Positions 7,745-15,308 of a stretch of DNA of 64,000 nucleotides are shown here, piece after piece (position 1 is the first letter of the stretch; every line of letters starts with the position of its first letter). A program made the position numbers and the translations under genes. The stretch is from the NCBI GenBank assembly GCA_040388665.1, contig JAZKBL010000042.1, positions 1 to 64,000 of the forward strand. The letters run 5' to 3'. The notes below the pieces were generated by a model. It ran no database searches. It was not told where the DNA came from and saw only the letters and a list, made by a program, of their open reading frames with translations. Source of the stretch: DAHVFY01 sp040388665 (GTDB lineage: Bacteria > Chlamydiota > Chlamydiia > Chlamydiales > Rhabdochlamydiaceae).

Positions 7745-7780
7745 AAAAAGAAGACCCCCTAACGGGTCTTCTTTTTTTTT
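7745..7780. terminator. Rho-independent terminator
   Basis: GAAGACCC (7750-7757), loop CCTAAC and GGGTCTTC (7764-7771) are followed by nine T residues. It holds the same position after repeat R as the terminator at 5991, but the stem sequence is unrelated. Confidence 0.85.
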
Positions 7781-7784
7781 GACG

Positions 7785-7860
7785 ATGAAGCGACATACTT
7801 GTCGCGAACCGGCTTTCAGGACGGGACGGCTTGCCGTATACTAGAAAGGAGTCCGATCCC
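7785..7860 (+). repeat. Structured element, copy C
   Basis: ATGAAGCGACA, loop TACT, TGTCGC and GAACCGGCTTTC (to about 7817) are followed by a short second hairpin (ACGGC-TT-GCCGT) and the shared end AGAAAGGAGTCCGATCCC. Loop TACT equals that of copy A, while the stem equals copy B. With repeat R and the terminator, it accounts for most of the 391-base gap between the DUF4160 gene and the antitoxin gene. Confidence 0.6.
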
Positions 7861-7987
7861 TTCGTCACCTTCAGCATAAAAACCTAAACTATTAACCTTC
7901 AAATAAATGCGACAAATAACATGTAAAATACGCATAAAAAACACATCTTGTGCTACCATTGTAACTACGAAGCCAATAGGAAAACAT

Positions 7988-8218
7988 ATGATAAAACGCC
8001 TAATCAAGCACGGAAATAGCCGTGCAATTGTCGTCGATAAGGCTTTGCTTGAAGCTGCAGGGATCGCCGAGGATGCTCTTTTCCAAGTCTCAATCAACCC
8101 TAACGGAGGGCTCGTCATCCAATCCATCGAAAACAACAAAAAAGATGTAGTAAAAGAAAGCTTTGAAAAACTGAATAAAAAATATAAAAATCTCATGCAA
8201 CGTCTAGCAGATCTATGA
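7988..8218 (+). CDS. AbrB/MazE-type antitoxin
   Basis: A 76-residue protein starting MIKRLIKHGNSRAIVVDKAL, the swapped-hairpin DNA-binding beta fold of AbrB/MazE antitoxins, followed by LLEAAGI and an FQVSINPNGGLVIQ strand. The C-terminal 30 residues are charged and probably wrap the toxin. I chose ATG 7988 over the longer open frame from 7907 because the domain begins exactly there. Its TGA overlaps the ATG of the Doc gene (ATGA at 8215), giving translational coupling typical of type II toxin-antitoxin operons. Confidence 0.85.
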   Translation: MIKRLIKHGNSRAIVVDKALLEAAGIAEDALFQVSINPNGGLVIQSIENNKKDVVKESFEKLNKKYKNLMQRLADL

Positions 8219-8622
8219 TCCACTATATTTCCTTGGAAAACGCGTTAGAAATGCATGATCGACTCATTACCGATTATGGAGGTCTAAAAGGCGTTCTTAA
8301 TTTAGGGCTTTTACAGTCAGCTTTAGAAACACCTAAAGCGTCATTTAACAGACGTCATTTATATAGAACAATTTTCGACAAAGCTGCTGCATATCTTTTT
8401 CACATCACACAAAATCACGCCTTTGTTGATGGAAACAAAAGAACAGCCGGAATGATCAGCATCACCTTTCTTGCTTCAAATGATGTAGCATTTACTATCG
8501 CTGAAGCAGATTATGAAGAACTCATTCTTAAAACCGCTCAAGGTAAAGCAACTAAAAAAGAAATTGCCAAATTTTTCAGAAATGCACATAAAGAAGCGGT
8601 CAATATATCTTACAAGCACTAA
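8215..8622 (+). CDS. doc: Doc family toxin (Fic/Doc fold)
   Basis: A 135-residue protein with the Doc motif HAFVDGNKR (residues 68-76) and the N-terminal helix pattern of the death-on-curing family (LENALEMHDRLITDYGG). Doc toxins phosphorylate EF-Tu and stop translation; the cognate antitoxin neutralises them. The neighbour at 7988 is an AbrB-type antitoxin, the usual alternative to Phd for bacterial Doc relatives. The motif has N-K-R rather than N-G-R-x-x-R, which marks Doc rather than AMPylating Fic enzymes. The pair sits inside the repeat-rich accessory island. Confidence 0.87.
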   Translation: MIHYISLENALEMHDRLITDYGGLKGVLNLGLLQSALETPKASFNRRHLYRTIFDKAAAYLFHITQNHAFVDGNKRTAGMISITFLASNDVAFTIAEADYEELILKTAQGKATKKEIAKFFRNAHKEAVNISYKH

Positions 8623-8709
8623 AATTCACTCATACACACTCAAGACTTCTCGAGTAGCCTCAACAATAACCTCTGGCTGATGCAGCAAAAAACCTCGCTT
8701 TTATTTTTT

Positions 8710-9300
8710 TTAAAGATCTCTTTGTATGATAGCGTACATTTTTCTATCCGAGGGCTTACCTTGTTGAATTTTGTAACTGCGCAATAATCCTTCATATTGC
8801 ATACCACATTTTTCTAGGACTCTGGAACTCTGATTGTTGTCAGGATGGCAAGATCCTTGAATTCTCACAAGTTTCAAAGTTTCAAACCCGAATCTAATTA
8901 ATTCTTGGGCAGTTTCTGTTGCATATCCCTTATTCCAGGCGCTACGAGCAAAAACAAAGCTAATTTCTCCACGTTTTTGTCCGATAGACAAATCAAAAAA
9001 AGTACACAACCCAACGATTACGTTTGTAGTTTTTTCTAGGACAATCCATGGAAGCGTTGTATGTTGATTCAGAGAGCTTTCTATGTATCTTTCAGCTTCT
9101 TCCAATGTGCTCTGTAAATTGATCGCAGTCAATTTTACGACTTCTTTATCAGATGTAATTGCAAATAAATCCTGTGCATCTTCGATTGTAAGTTTACGCA
9201 AGATTAATCTCTTTGTTTCTAGTGCGGGTGTCTCAATAGCATAGGGACTGCTGATGAACAAGGTGACAAAACAGAAAAAACCAACCACAAAACTTTTCAT
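8710..9300 (-). CDS. GNAT acetyltransferase with signal peptide, copy 2
   Basis: This gene encodes a protein almost identical to the product of 5286-5876. It has the same 21-residue signal peptide ending SPYA, the same RimJ-like GNAT domain and the same SRVLEKCGMQYEG block with Leu for Met. The near-identity of flanks and silent positions indicates recent duplication or gene conversion, not ancient paralogy. Both copies keep intact frames, so both may be expressed. It lies downstream of and convergent with the Doc gene. Confidence 0.85.
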   Translation of the reverse strand: MKSFVVGFFCFVTLFISSPYAIETPALETKRLILRKLTIEDAQDLFAITSDKEVVKLTAINLQSTLEEAERYIESSLNQHTTLPWIVLEKTTNVIVGLCTFFDLSIGQKRGEISFVFARSAWNKGYATETAQELIRFGFETLKLVRIQGSCHPDNNQSSRVLEKCGMQYEGLLRSYKIQQGKPSDRKMYAIIQRDL

Positions 9301-9353
9301 ATTCCCTCGATTGTTTCGATTATCTAATTTTTCTCAACCTGAATGAAAATGCT

Positions 9354-9412
9354 AATGCATTCATGAAGTTTTTTCCAATCAAAAGTTCTGATTACGTCCA
9401 ATTGCCTACAAA
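9354..9412 (+). repeat. Intergenic repeat R, copy 5
   Basis: A full-length copy with CGTCCAATTGCCTACAAAA in place of CGTCCGATTGCCTGCAAA. It lies at the right end of the second GNAT duplication and is followed by a weak GC hairpin (CCCC...GGGGAAGCTTTTT, to about 9437). Confidence 0.75.
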
Positions 9413-9539
9413 ACACCCCCCTGCGGGGAAGCTTTTTGTTTCGCCTGATTTAAAGAGCCCCGCGAAAATGCTGCGGCGACAAAACCTTTCTGCTCTAAAA
9501 GACTTGATATTAATATTTTACAATGAGTACCTTTTTATT

Positions 9540-9554
9540 GAGTGAATTTCACTC
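9540..9554. promoter_or_regulatory. Perfect 15-bp palindrome upstream of secreted methyltransferase-like gene
   Basis: GAGTGAA-T-TTCACTC is a perfect inverted repeat 20 nt before the ATG at 9575 and just before the ribosome-binding site. Its size and place suit a repressor operator, but no cognate regulator is apparent. Confidence 0.35.
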
Positions 9555-9574
9555 CACAAAAAAAAGGACTCATT

Positions 9575-10192
9575 ATGAAAAAAATTTTTGAAAAAATATT
9601 CATAAGCGGAGCAATTTTAGCAAGCGCATCTTCATATGCAGATATCCCCCAGCCTTACGCTTCTATCCACAACTTGCCTCAGACACCTTACTTTGTTCAG
9701 GATGGATATATTTATTACAGCTTAGTCAGCACACACAACGCTGCAGTAGTTATCGATGTAGGATCTCAAGACGGAGGCGTCGCAAGATATCTCGCACAAC
9801 AAGCAAACAATCTGCCTTCTCTAACGCAAATCTATTCAGTAAATATGTGGCAAAGTTGTGATCGTTCTCAAAAACAGCTTTTTAGACGTTTCTTATCTAA
9901 TGTTATACAAGAAAACACAGCTGAATTGATTACTCCAATCCGGATGTCTTCTCGTGATGCTGCAGAAGCGTTGAATGTCCAAGCAGATTTAATTAATCTA
10001 GGAGCAAACGACGAAGATGTGATCTACAACGACATTTTGCGTTGGTATCCTCATTTATCAAATACAGGCGTCATGTGCGGAAATAACTGGTATGAACATT
10101 CCGTTCAAATTGGAGTTACAAAAGCCGCTTCAACACTTGATGTACCCGTCCAAGTAAATGGTCATGTATGGTACCTTGTAAAAGGTTCTTAA
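9575..10192 (+). CDS. Secreted methyltransferase-fold protein
   Basis: A 205-residue protein with a signal peptide (MKKIFEKIFISGAILASASSYA) followed by a Rossmann-like region: AAVVIDVGSQDGGVARYLA resembles SAM-binding motif I, and IYSVNMWQSC and ADLINLGANDEDVIYNDI lie where later motifs fall in Methyltransf_24-type proteins. I chose ATG 9575 because AAAAGGA sits just upstream; the longer frame begins without one. An exported SAM methyltransferase would lack its cofactor in the periplasm, so the protein may act elsewhere or may have lost activity. A good terminator follows at 10215. Confidence 0.65.
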   Translation: MKKIFEKIFISGAILASASSYADIPQPYASIHNLPQTPYFVQDGYIYYSLVSTHNAAVVIDVGSQDGGVARYLAQQANNLPSLTQIYSVNMWQSCDRSQKQLFRRFLSNVIQENTAELITPIRMSSRDAAEALNVQADLINLGANDEDVIYNDILRWYPHLSNTGVMCGNNWYEHSVQIGVTKAASTLDVPVQVNGHVWYLVKGS

Positions 10193-10214
10193 AGAATACG
10201 TTCGCTAAACATAT

Positions 10215-10243
10215 AAGGAGGAGATGACAGTCTCCTCCTTTTT
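10215..10243 (+). terminator. Rho-independent terminator
   Basis: AAGGAGGAG, an 8-nt loop and CTCCTCCTT with a T run stand 20 nt after the stop of the secreted methyltransferase-like gene. Confidence 0.85.
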
Positions 10244-10314
10244 AACAAAAAGATCCTCACCTCTTTACTCAAAATTCACGTTGAATCAAGATGGGCAGCA
10301 TTTCTTTAATGAGA

Positions 10315-10343
10315 TTGACAAACACTTAAAAAGTTGTTAGTAT
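10315..10343 (+). promoter_or_regulatory. Sigma70-type promoter
   Basis: TTGACA (10315-10320), a 17-nt spacer and TAGTAT (10338-10343) lie 30 nt before the start of the kinase gene at 10374. This is the best consensus promoter I see in the window. Confidence 0.7.
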
Positions 10344-10373
10344 CATCAAACTCTTTTAACAACGGAGAGTTAG

Positions 10374-11444
10374 ATGACGACAATCCTATTAGAAATGACT
10401 TCGCCAGCATTGCCTATTGAATCAAAACAGATTCTTTCCTCAGAGTTTCATACATTATCTGCTGGTTATTTACCGTTCGAAGAATTTGCAACAGAAAATG
10501 CGCCATACACTTTTTGTATCGACGGAGGCGGATCAAAGACGTTGCTCCAAGTTATCGATGCTCGGGGCCGTATTGTTCCTCTTATCAAAAATGAGAAAGT
10601 CTTTGAATCAGTAAAATCTGGTACCTCCAACATCAATGTGGTCAAAAAAGAAGGAGTAAAAACTGCTTTGCAAGAACTTTTCAGCGGTCTTAAAGTTGGT
10701 GCGGAGCAGATAGATGTTCAAGAGATTTTGCCGACTTCCAGAGTTATTGCAGGTATGGCAGGCGTCGGACTCCCGGAAAACCAAGCTACTGTAATATCCC
10801 TTTTCGAAGACTTGGGGGTTTCCAAGGAGAATCTTCAAGTTCTAACAGATGCTGAAATTGCGTTGCGCCTTCTCAAAGGGAATGGCATAGTTCTAATTTC
10901 AGGAACTGGGTCCATTTGTTTTGCTGAAAAAGACGGAAATCGTCATCGCGTAGGAGGACTTGGTCCAATTTTAGGAGATGAAGGGAGTGGATATCAGATC
11001 GGGCTTCAAGCAATTAAAGCGGCTATAGAAGAAGAGTTTGGGTCTGGACAGCCAACAAGTTTAACGTCTGCGCTGAAAACTTTTTTCGAAGTTGACGAGA
11101 TAAAAAGTCTTCTCCCTCTTATTACCTCCCGAGAAATATCACCCGCAACAATTGCCAGTGCTTCTTCTTTGGTTTTTGAAAAAGCTGCTGTAGAAAAAGA
11201 CCCTGTAGCGATGGGTATCATCTCTCGTGCTGCAAACGAATTGCGCCAGCTCGTATCTACGGCTTTGAGGATTTCTCAATTAACAAATTGCGAATTACAT
11301 TTATGGGGCGGAGTCTTTAAAGATCGCTTTGCTACCCAAATCATCGAAGAACTTAGGGAAGAAACGACTCAGAGAGGAATCAAAATCGTTAACCAATCTT
11401 CAGAAAATGCCGGTGTAATATTTGCCAGAACTTTCAGAGAATAA
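10374..11444 (+). CDS. BadF/BadG/BcrA/BcrD-type ATPase (N-acetylglucosamine kinase-like)
   Basis: A 356-residue actin-fold ATPase. The phosphate-1 motif is FCIDGGGSKTLLQV near residue 47. VIAGMAGVG and VLTDAEIALRLL follow, then the phosphate-2 and adenosine signature GIVLISGTGSICFA, the GGLGPILGDEGSGYQIG block and a C-terminal ELHLWGGVF strand. This order fits eukaryote-like N-acetylglucosamine kinases and related BadF-family enzymes. A role in recycling amino sugars is likely, and NagZ at 53251 would generate such sugars. GGAGAG precedes the ATG. The first 40 residues are an extension with no recognised domain. Confidence 0.82.
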   Translation: MTTILLEMTSPALPIESKQILSSEFHTLSAGYLPFEEFATENAPYTFCIDGGGSKTLLQVIDARGRIVPLIKNEKVFESVKSGTSNINVVKKEGVKTALQELFSGLKVGAEQIDVQEILPTSRVIAGMAGVGLPENQATVISLFEDLGVSKENLQVLTDAEIALRLLKGNGIVLISGTGSICFAEKDGNRHRVGGLGPILGDEGSGYQIGLQAIKAAIEEEFGSGQPTSLTSALKTFFEVDEIKSLLPLITSREISPATIASASSLVFEKAAVEKDPVAMGIISRAANELRQLVSTALRISQLTNCELHLWGGVFKDRFATQIIEELREETTQRGIKIVNQSSENAGVIFARTFRE

Positions 11445-11450
11445 AGAGAT

Positions 11451-12452
11451 TTAAAATAGTGGGATAGGTTCATGTAAGATAGCATTTAATATTTCTTCAG
11501 GAAGATATTCTTGCATTTCTTCAATTTGCTTAAGGTGAAATTTTTGAAAAAAATCTATGCATTCTTCTAAGTTTTCAAATTCATTAAAATAAAACCAGTT
11601 ATCAACTCTTTGGTATACACACATGATGCCCACCTGCTTATTTTCAATAAGCGAAGCGACATTCAAGGCTCGAATTTGATAGCCAAAAAGCCAACCACAC
11701 CATTCATTGTCATATGTGCTGAAATATTTCTGTATTACGGGAATGTGAGAAGGACGCAATGCCTGAATAAACCGTTTTGTAATAATCTCCGAAGGTATCT
11801 CCTTATCTGTTTTACTCATATCAAGTACTTCAATTAAAGGAGGATCTAAATCAGGCCATAGGATTGGGTCAACTTTGTGTTGTATGATCTTAAATTGTTC
11901 CGGAATACAATTATTCAATAAGCTTGTAGATTCGCAAATTTGATCTGTTAAACTCCATTTAGATAGATCAGCAGATTTTGGATCTCTCTCTAAAAGCTGC
12001 TTCATATCTAAGGCTTGGAATTGAGGTTTACTCAATGGTTTTAAATCGTCAGTATCAAAAAAACGCTGCAATCCCGGTATTTGCTTCGGAAGAAGATATT
12101 CTACCTTCAGATCTTTATACCAAAATTTTGCTCCATCAATTTTTGCAGTATCAAGAGCCTGGGTTTGTTCCTTATCAAGAAAAGCAAAGGCTGTTTCTGT
12201 AAATCTATGTTGTACAAGAGGAATCCATTTAGACGGTATATCTTCTGCATCCACAATCTCATCTTCTGTAAATATCACTAATGCGTCTTTTACAGATTTC
12301 ATAATATCGGCTTTTATCAAAGAAGATTGTTCCCGATGACTTCCCAAAGCAAGTAACTTTCGCTCTACATTAACAGGCTTAGCATTTTGCCAAGAGCTTT
12401 CTATAAAATTGCTGTTTTCATTGCTTGAAATCAAATTATTATTGACTGCCAT
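11451..12452 (-). CDS. Repeat-containing protein of unknown function
   Basis: A 333-residue acidic protein without membrane spans. It contains about four degenerate repeats of 55-65 residues, each with a P..IP..Q..F core and then an L...Q..ALD...L block: WIPLVQHRF ... QTQALDTAKI; QIPGLQRFF ... QFQALDMKQL; QFKIIQHKV ... LIEVLDMSKT; HIPVIQKYF ... QIRALNVASL. Such leucine-rich helical repeats suggest a protein-interaction role, and similar repeat proteins are frequent among host-directed proteins of intracellular bacteria. The gene is convergent with the kinase gene, with 6 bp between stops. No family name can be given. Confidence 0.6.
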   Translation of the reverse strand: MAVNNNLISSNENSNFIESSWQNAKPVNVERKLLALGSHREQSSLIKADIMKSVKDALVIFTEDEIVDAEDIPSKWIPLVQHRFTETAFAFLDKEQTQALDTAKIDGAKFWYKDLKVEYLLPKQIPGLQRFFDTDDLKPLSKPQFQALDMKQLLERDPKSADLSKWSLTDQICESTSLLNNCIPEQFKIIQHKVDPILWPDLDPPLIEVLDMSKTDKEIPSEIITKRFIQALRPSHIPVIQKYFSTYDNEWCGWLFGYQIRALNVASLIENKQVGIMCVYQRVDNWFYFNEFENLEECIDFFQKFHLKQIEEMQEYLPEEILNAILHEPIPLF

Positions 12453-12511
12453 AGGACGCCTTTGTATTTTTGCGTAAAGTATATCTTCTAAAAATGAAGA
12501 TGTCTAGACCT

Positions 12512-13000
12512 TCAATGAAGTATGGAATGATCTACTTCAAACACTTCAACGATTTTTTTATCTATATCTACTTTGAGGATTGCTATGACAACAAGGCTCA
12601 TCGCTTCTGCTTTATCAATCGTTCCAACAGTATATATAACTGTGACATAAGAAAAGCCATCAGCTGACGTGATTAAAGGATAGACATCCGGCTTAATTTT
12701 CCACCTACCTAAATTTTCTCGAAATTCCCAGAGATAAGACCCTATTTTATCTCTTCCTTCGCAAGCTATTTGATTATTAACAACCTTTCTAAAATTCGAT
12801 GCAAATAACGAAAATGTTTCTGCTTCAATTGACGCGCAATCAAGCGCATCGTTGCCCGCAAAATTTAAAAAATCTTGATAATTCCTACCAACGCTCTCTA
12901 AACTACTTTCCCGTGTCTGATCTCCATCAAAAGCATGCGCTATGACATTACTCACTATAAAAAAACCAAACAATGCATAACCAATAAATTTTTTTAACAT
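12512..13000 (-). CDS. Exported SnoaL-like (NTF2-fold) protein
   Basis: A 162-residue protein with a strong signal peptide (MLKKFIGYALFGFFIVSNVIAHA). The mature part fits the cone-shaped NTF2/SnoaL fold: an N-terminal helical region, then DKIGSYLWEFRENLGRWKI, FSYVTVIYTVGT, AMSLVVIAILKVD and a C-terminal IVEVFEVDHSILH strand. The fold covers isomerases and many non-enzymatic domains, so function stays open. It overlaps the 3' end of alaX by 7 bp and is the last gene of the ltaE-alaX operon, an odd partner for a secreted protein. Confidence 0.6.
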   Translation of the reverse strand: MLKKFIGYALFGFFIVSNVIAHAFDGDQTRESSLESVGRNYQDFLNFAGNDALDCASIEAETFSLFASNFRKVVNNQIACEGRDKIGSYLWEFRENLGRWKIKPDVYPLITSADGFSYVTVIYTVGTIDKAEAMSLVVIAILKVDIDKKIVEVFEVDHSILH

Positions 13001-13722
13001 GTTTTAATCCGGTAATGAACAAGAGTCAAACCTTCTTTCTTCTCTATGGGTAAGATAGAAATGTGACCCACTTCTGAGGTGGTATGCACTTGAGTTCCTC
13101 CATCTGCAACACTACCCACTCCTTGTAAAGTTAAAAGTCTTAAGGGCTTGTTTTTTGGTAATCCTGGTTGGAGATAGATTGCCTCACGTTCAAGTTCATC
13201 ATGATCCGCAAAACGGAATGAAAAAGACAAGTTCTCTGCAACCAAATCATTAGCTTTTTTCTCAAGAGCTTCGCGGAAATCTTCTTCTACAGTTCCTTGA
13301 TAGTAAATAACGGGTTTTTTATCATGATCACCTTTGAATGGCATAAGAGGCCTTGGAGAATAGCCTAAAAGATATAAAGCAAAATCTACAACATGACCCG
13401 CAGAATGAAGGCGCATATTGAGATAGCGTCGATTCCAATCGAGAGTGCTCTTCAACGGAGCGCCAACAGGCGGAGGCTCATCTGCTTCAACATAGTGAAT
13501 AGTTTTGTCATTTTTTAATAAAACCTGACAAACTTTACCCTTCCAGTTGTCTGTAAAAAGTATTCCTTGATCAGTTGATTGCCCGCCACCCCTCGGATAA
13601 AAAATGGTCTTGTCCAGAACGATCATCCAACGCTGTTGTTGATCATTTTCTTTGGAAAATTCGGTAATCACTGCATCCATCTCTTTAAGATAAGCGTCAT
13701 TCAAATAAAGTGGGATCGTCAT
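12994..13722 (-). CDS. alaX: Alanyl-tRNA editing protein AlaX-like
   Basis: A 242-residue free-standing editing domain related to the C-terminal half of alanyl-tRNA synthetase. Visible features are FYPRGGGQSTDQG, the first zinc-ligand pair in LHSAGHVVD (HxxxH) and the GSVADGGTQVHTTSEVG block. In most relatives that last block reads CGGTHV; here Asp and Gln stand where Cys and His usually bind zinc, so the metal site may be altered. The expected role is clearing mischarged Ser- or Gly-tRNA(Ala). The gene starts 8 nt after the threonine aldolase gene ends, so both are likely one transcript. Confidence 0.82.
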   Translation of the reverse strand: MTIPLYLNDAYLKEMDAVITEFSKENDQQQRWMIVLDKTIFYPRGGGQSTDQGILFTDNWKGKVCQVLLKNDKTIHYVEADEPPPVGAPLKSTLDWNRRYLNMRLHSAGHVVDFALYLLGYSPRPLMPFKGDHDKKPVIYYQGTVEEDFREALEKKANDLVAENLSFSFRFADHDELEREAIYLQPGLPKNKPLRLLTLQGVGSVADGGTQVHTTSEVGHISILPIEKKEGLTLVHYRIKTC

Positions 13723-13730
13723 AAAATCCT

Positions 13731-14780
13731 TCAGATTGAATTTTTAGATACTTCAGTAAGCACTACTTTTATGTCTTTTACATCTTGCTCAGAGGTGTTC
13801 CAAGAAGCTATGAATCGAATCTCATTTTTTTCCTTATCCCAGGTGTGGCAAAAGATTTTCTCTTGGATTAACGGAATCCAGGAAGCGGGTGCAGTAAAAA
13901 AGATCTGATTTGTCTCAACTGGATAACTCAAAGAAAGATGGGGAATTGTTTTAATTATAGACTCAATTTCCTCTGCTTTTTGATTTGCTTGGGCAGCAAG
14001 AGTACGCCACAAATCATTTTTGAAAAAAGGAATATATTGTGCGGAAAGATAGCGCATCTTTGAAAGCAATTGCAATGTTTGCTTCTGTAAATGGTCGCTT
14101 CCCTCTTGTAAATTAGGATTCAAGATAAGAAGAGATTCAGCACCAATTAATCCATTTTTAGTTCCTCCTAATGAAAGAATATCTACAAAGGAAGCATTGA
14201 CCATTTCATACAAATTAACATTTAGACTAACTGCTGCGTTATATAAGCGGCTTCCATCTACATGAAGAAGCAAACCTTCTTCCTTACATAATTTCGACAA
14301 GGATTTTAACTCTTCAAGACTATAAACCGTTCCTACTTCAGTTGGCTGAGTGATCGATAAGACTCGAGGAGACGTAGAATGTTTTCCAAAAGCTCTTTCA
14401 TTTTTTAACTTCTTTAACACGTCATCAGGAGTCATTTTCCCTCCTCGATGCGGAACACTTAAGAGCTTACATCCAACAATAGCCTCAATAGCCCCAGATT
14501 CTTGATAATTGATATGGGCAATATCTGTGCAAATAATAGACTCATAAGCACGACAGGAAAGTCTGAGAGCAAAAACATTCGCCCCTGTTCCCGTTGGAAC
14601 CATGAAAACTTTACACTTACTTTTAAAAACTTCCTGAATAAGTCTCTGAGCCTCTTCAGTCCATGGGTCAGAACCATAGGAAGCTGTATAACCTTCATTA
14701 GCATCAACTACGGCTTTGACAATTAAGGGATGAGCAGGAGTCCAATTATCACTAGCAAGACAAATTTTCGTTTGAGACAT
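13731..14780 (-). CDS. ltaE: Low-specificity L-threonine aldolase (PLP lyase)
   Basis: A 349-residue fold-type I PLP enzyme of the beta-eliminating lyase/threonine aldolase family. It has the N-terminal LASDNWTPAHP, the cofactor-stacking region VPTGTGANVFAL, LLHVDGSRLYNAAV with the PLP-binding Asp, and SLGGTKNGLIGAE with the Schiff-base lysine. It cleaves L-threonine or allo-threonine to glycine and acetaldehyde. It is the first gene of an operon with alaX and a secreted SnoaL-like gene. Glycine supply next to tRNA(Ala) editing, where glycine is a misacylated substrate, is a suggestive but unproven link. Confidence 0.88.
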   Translation of the reverse strand: MSQTKICLASDNWTPAHPLIVKAVVDANEGYTASYGSDPWTEEAQRLIQEVFKSKCKVFMVPTGTGANVFALRLSCRAYESIICTDIAHINYQESGAIEAIVGCKLLSVPHRGGKMTPDDVLKKLKNERAFGKHSTSPRVLSITQPTEVGTVYSLEELKSLSKLCKEEGLLLHVDGSRLYNAAVSLNVNLYEMVNASFVDILSLGGTKNGLIGAESLLILNPNLQEGSDHLQKQTLQLLSKMRYLSAQYIPFFKNDLWRTLAAQANQKAEEIESIIKTIPHLSLSYPVETNQIFFTAPASWIPLIQEKIFCHTWDKEKNEIRFIASWNTSEQDVKDIKVVLTEVSKNSI

Positions 14781-14885
14781 ACAACAGCCTATCTAAAAAT
14801 GAACGTAAATAATAAGCGATCAAGCATGGAAAATCAAGACGGTTCTATTAGGCTACAAGCAGATCTATTATTTTGAAAATGACCC

Positions 14886-15308
14886 TTAGTGTCCACGATG
14901 CTTTTCTTTTTTCTTCTCTTGCTTGATAGAGAATTGCTCTTCTTTGCGCGCTTGTTTTGCAGCGCTGCTGGTGCTTTTTTTCTCTTTCTTTTTCCTCTCA
15001 ATTTCTTCTCTCATGTAATCTTGAGCAAGCGTTGAGGGCTTCGTTGTCTCTTTCATTTTTTCCATTTCACGGCGAATCTCTCGCTGCACTCTTTTGGGAT
15101 TCATCCGCTGAATTTGAATGCTAACTTCCTTTAGCTCTCCAAATTTTAGCTCGTGGTAATGATTAAGGACAAATTCATAGACCTCTGGATCAGATGGCTC
15201 GGAGCCAAAAATATGCCGTGCAACAGCATATCCTTCTTTATCTGTGCGCTCAAAGGTGCCGACCCAAAACCGCTTTTCAAAAAAAATTGTCGCCTTAATT
15301 ATGACCAT
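14886..15308 (-). CDS. YjdF family protein (DUF2992)
   Basis: A 140-residue protein matching YjdF: an N-terminal beta domain (TIFFEKRFWVGTFERTDKEG, YAVARHIFGSEPSDPEVY) followed by a very basic helical tail rich in KKK and EKKKEKHR. In Firmicutes, yjdF is controlled by an azaaromatic-sensing riboswitch. Only 24 bases separate this start from the next gene end, so there is no such riboswitch here. Function is unknown; the basic tail suggests nucleic acid contact. Confidence 0.78.
   Translation of the reverse strand: MVIIKATIFFEKRFWVGTFERTDKEGYAVARHIFGSEPSDPEVYEFVLNHYHELKFGELKEVSIQIQRMNPKRVQREIRREMEKMKETTKPSTLAQDYMREEIERKKKEKKSTSSAAKQARKEEQFSIKQEKKKEKHRGH

Larger units (their letters stand above)
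8698..9414. repeat. 717-bp duplication containing GNAT gene, copy 2
   Basis: A direct repeat of 5274-5990 that includes the gene, both flanks and repeat R. Unlike copy 1, it is followed by a weak CCCC/GGGG hairpin rather than the strong terminator and structured element. Confidence 0.9.

Noticed and set aside
3183..9414. Chromosomal integron array
   Set aside because: Gene content fits, but repeats lack the attC R'/R'' core sites (GTTRRRY/RYYYAAC) and no IntI-type integrase is present in the window.
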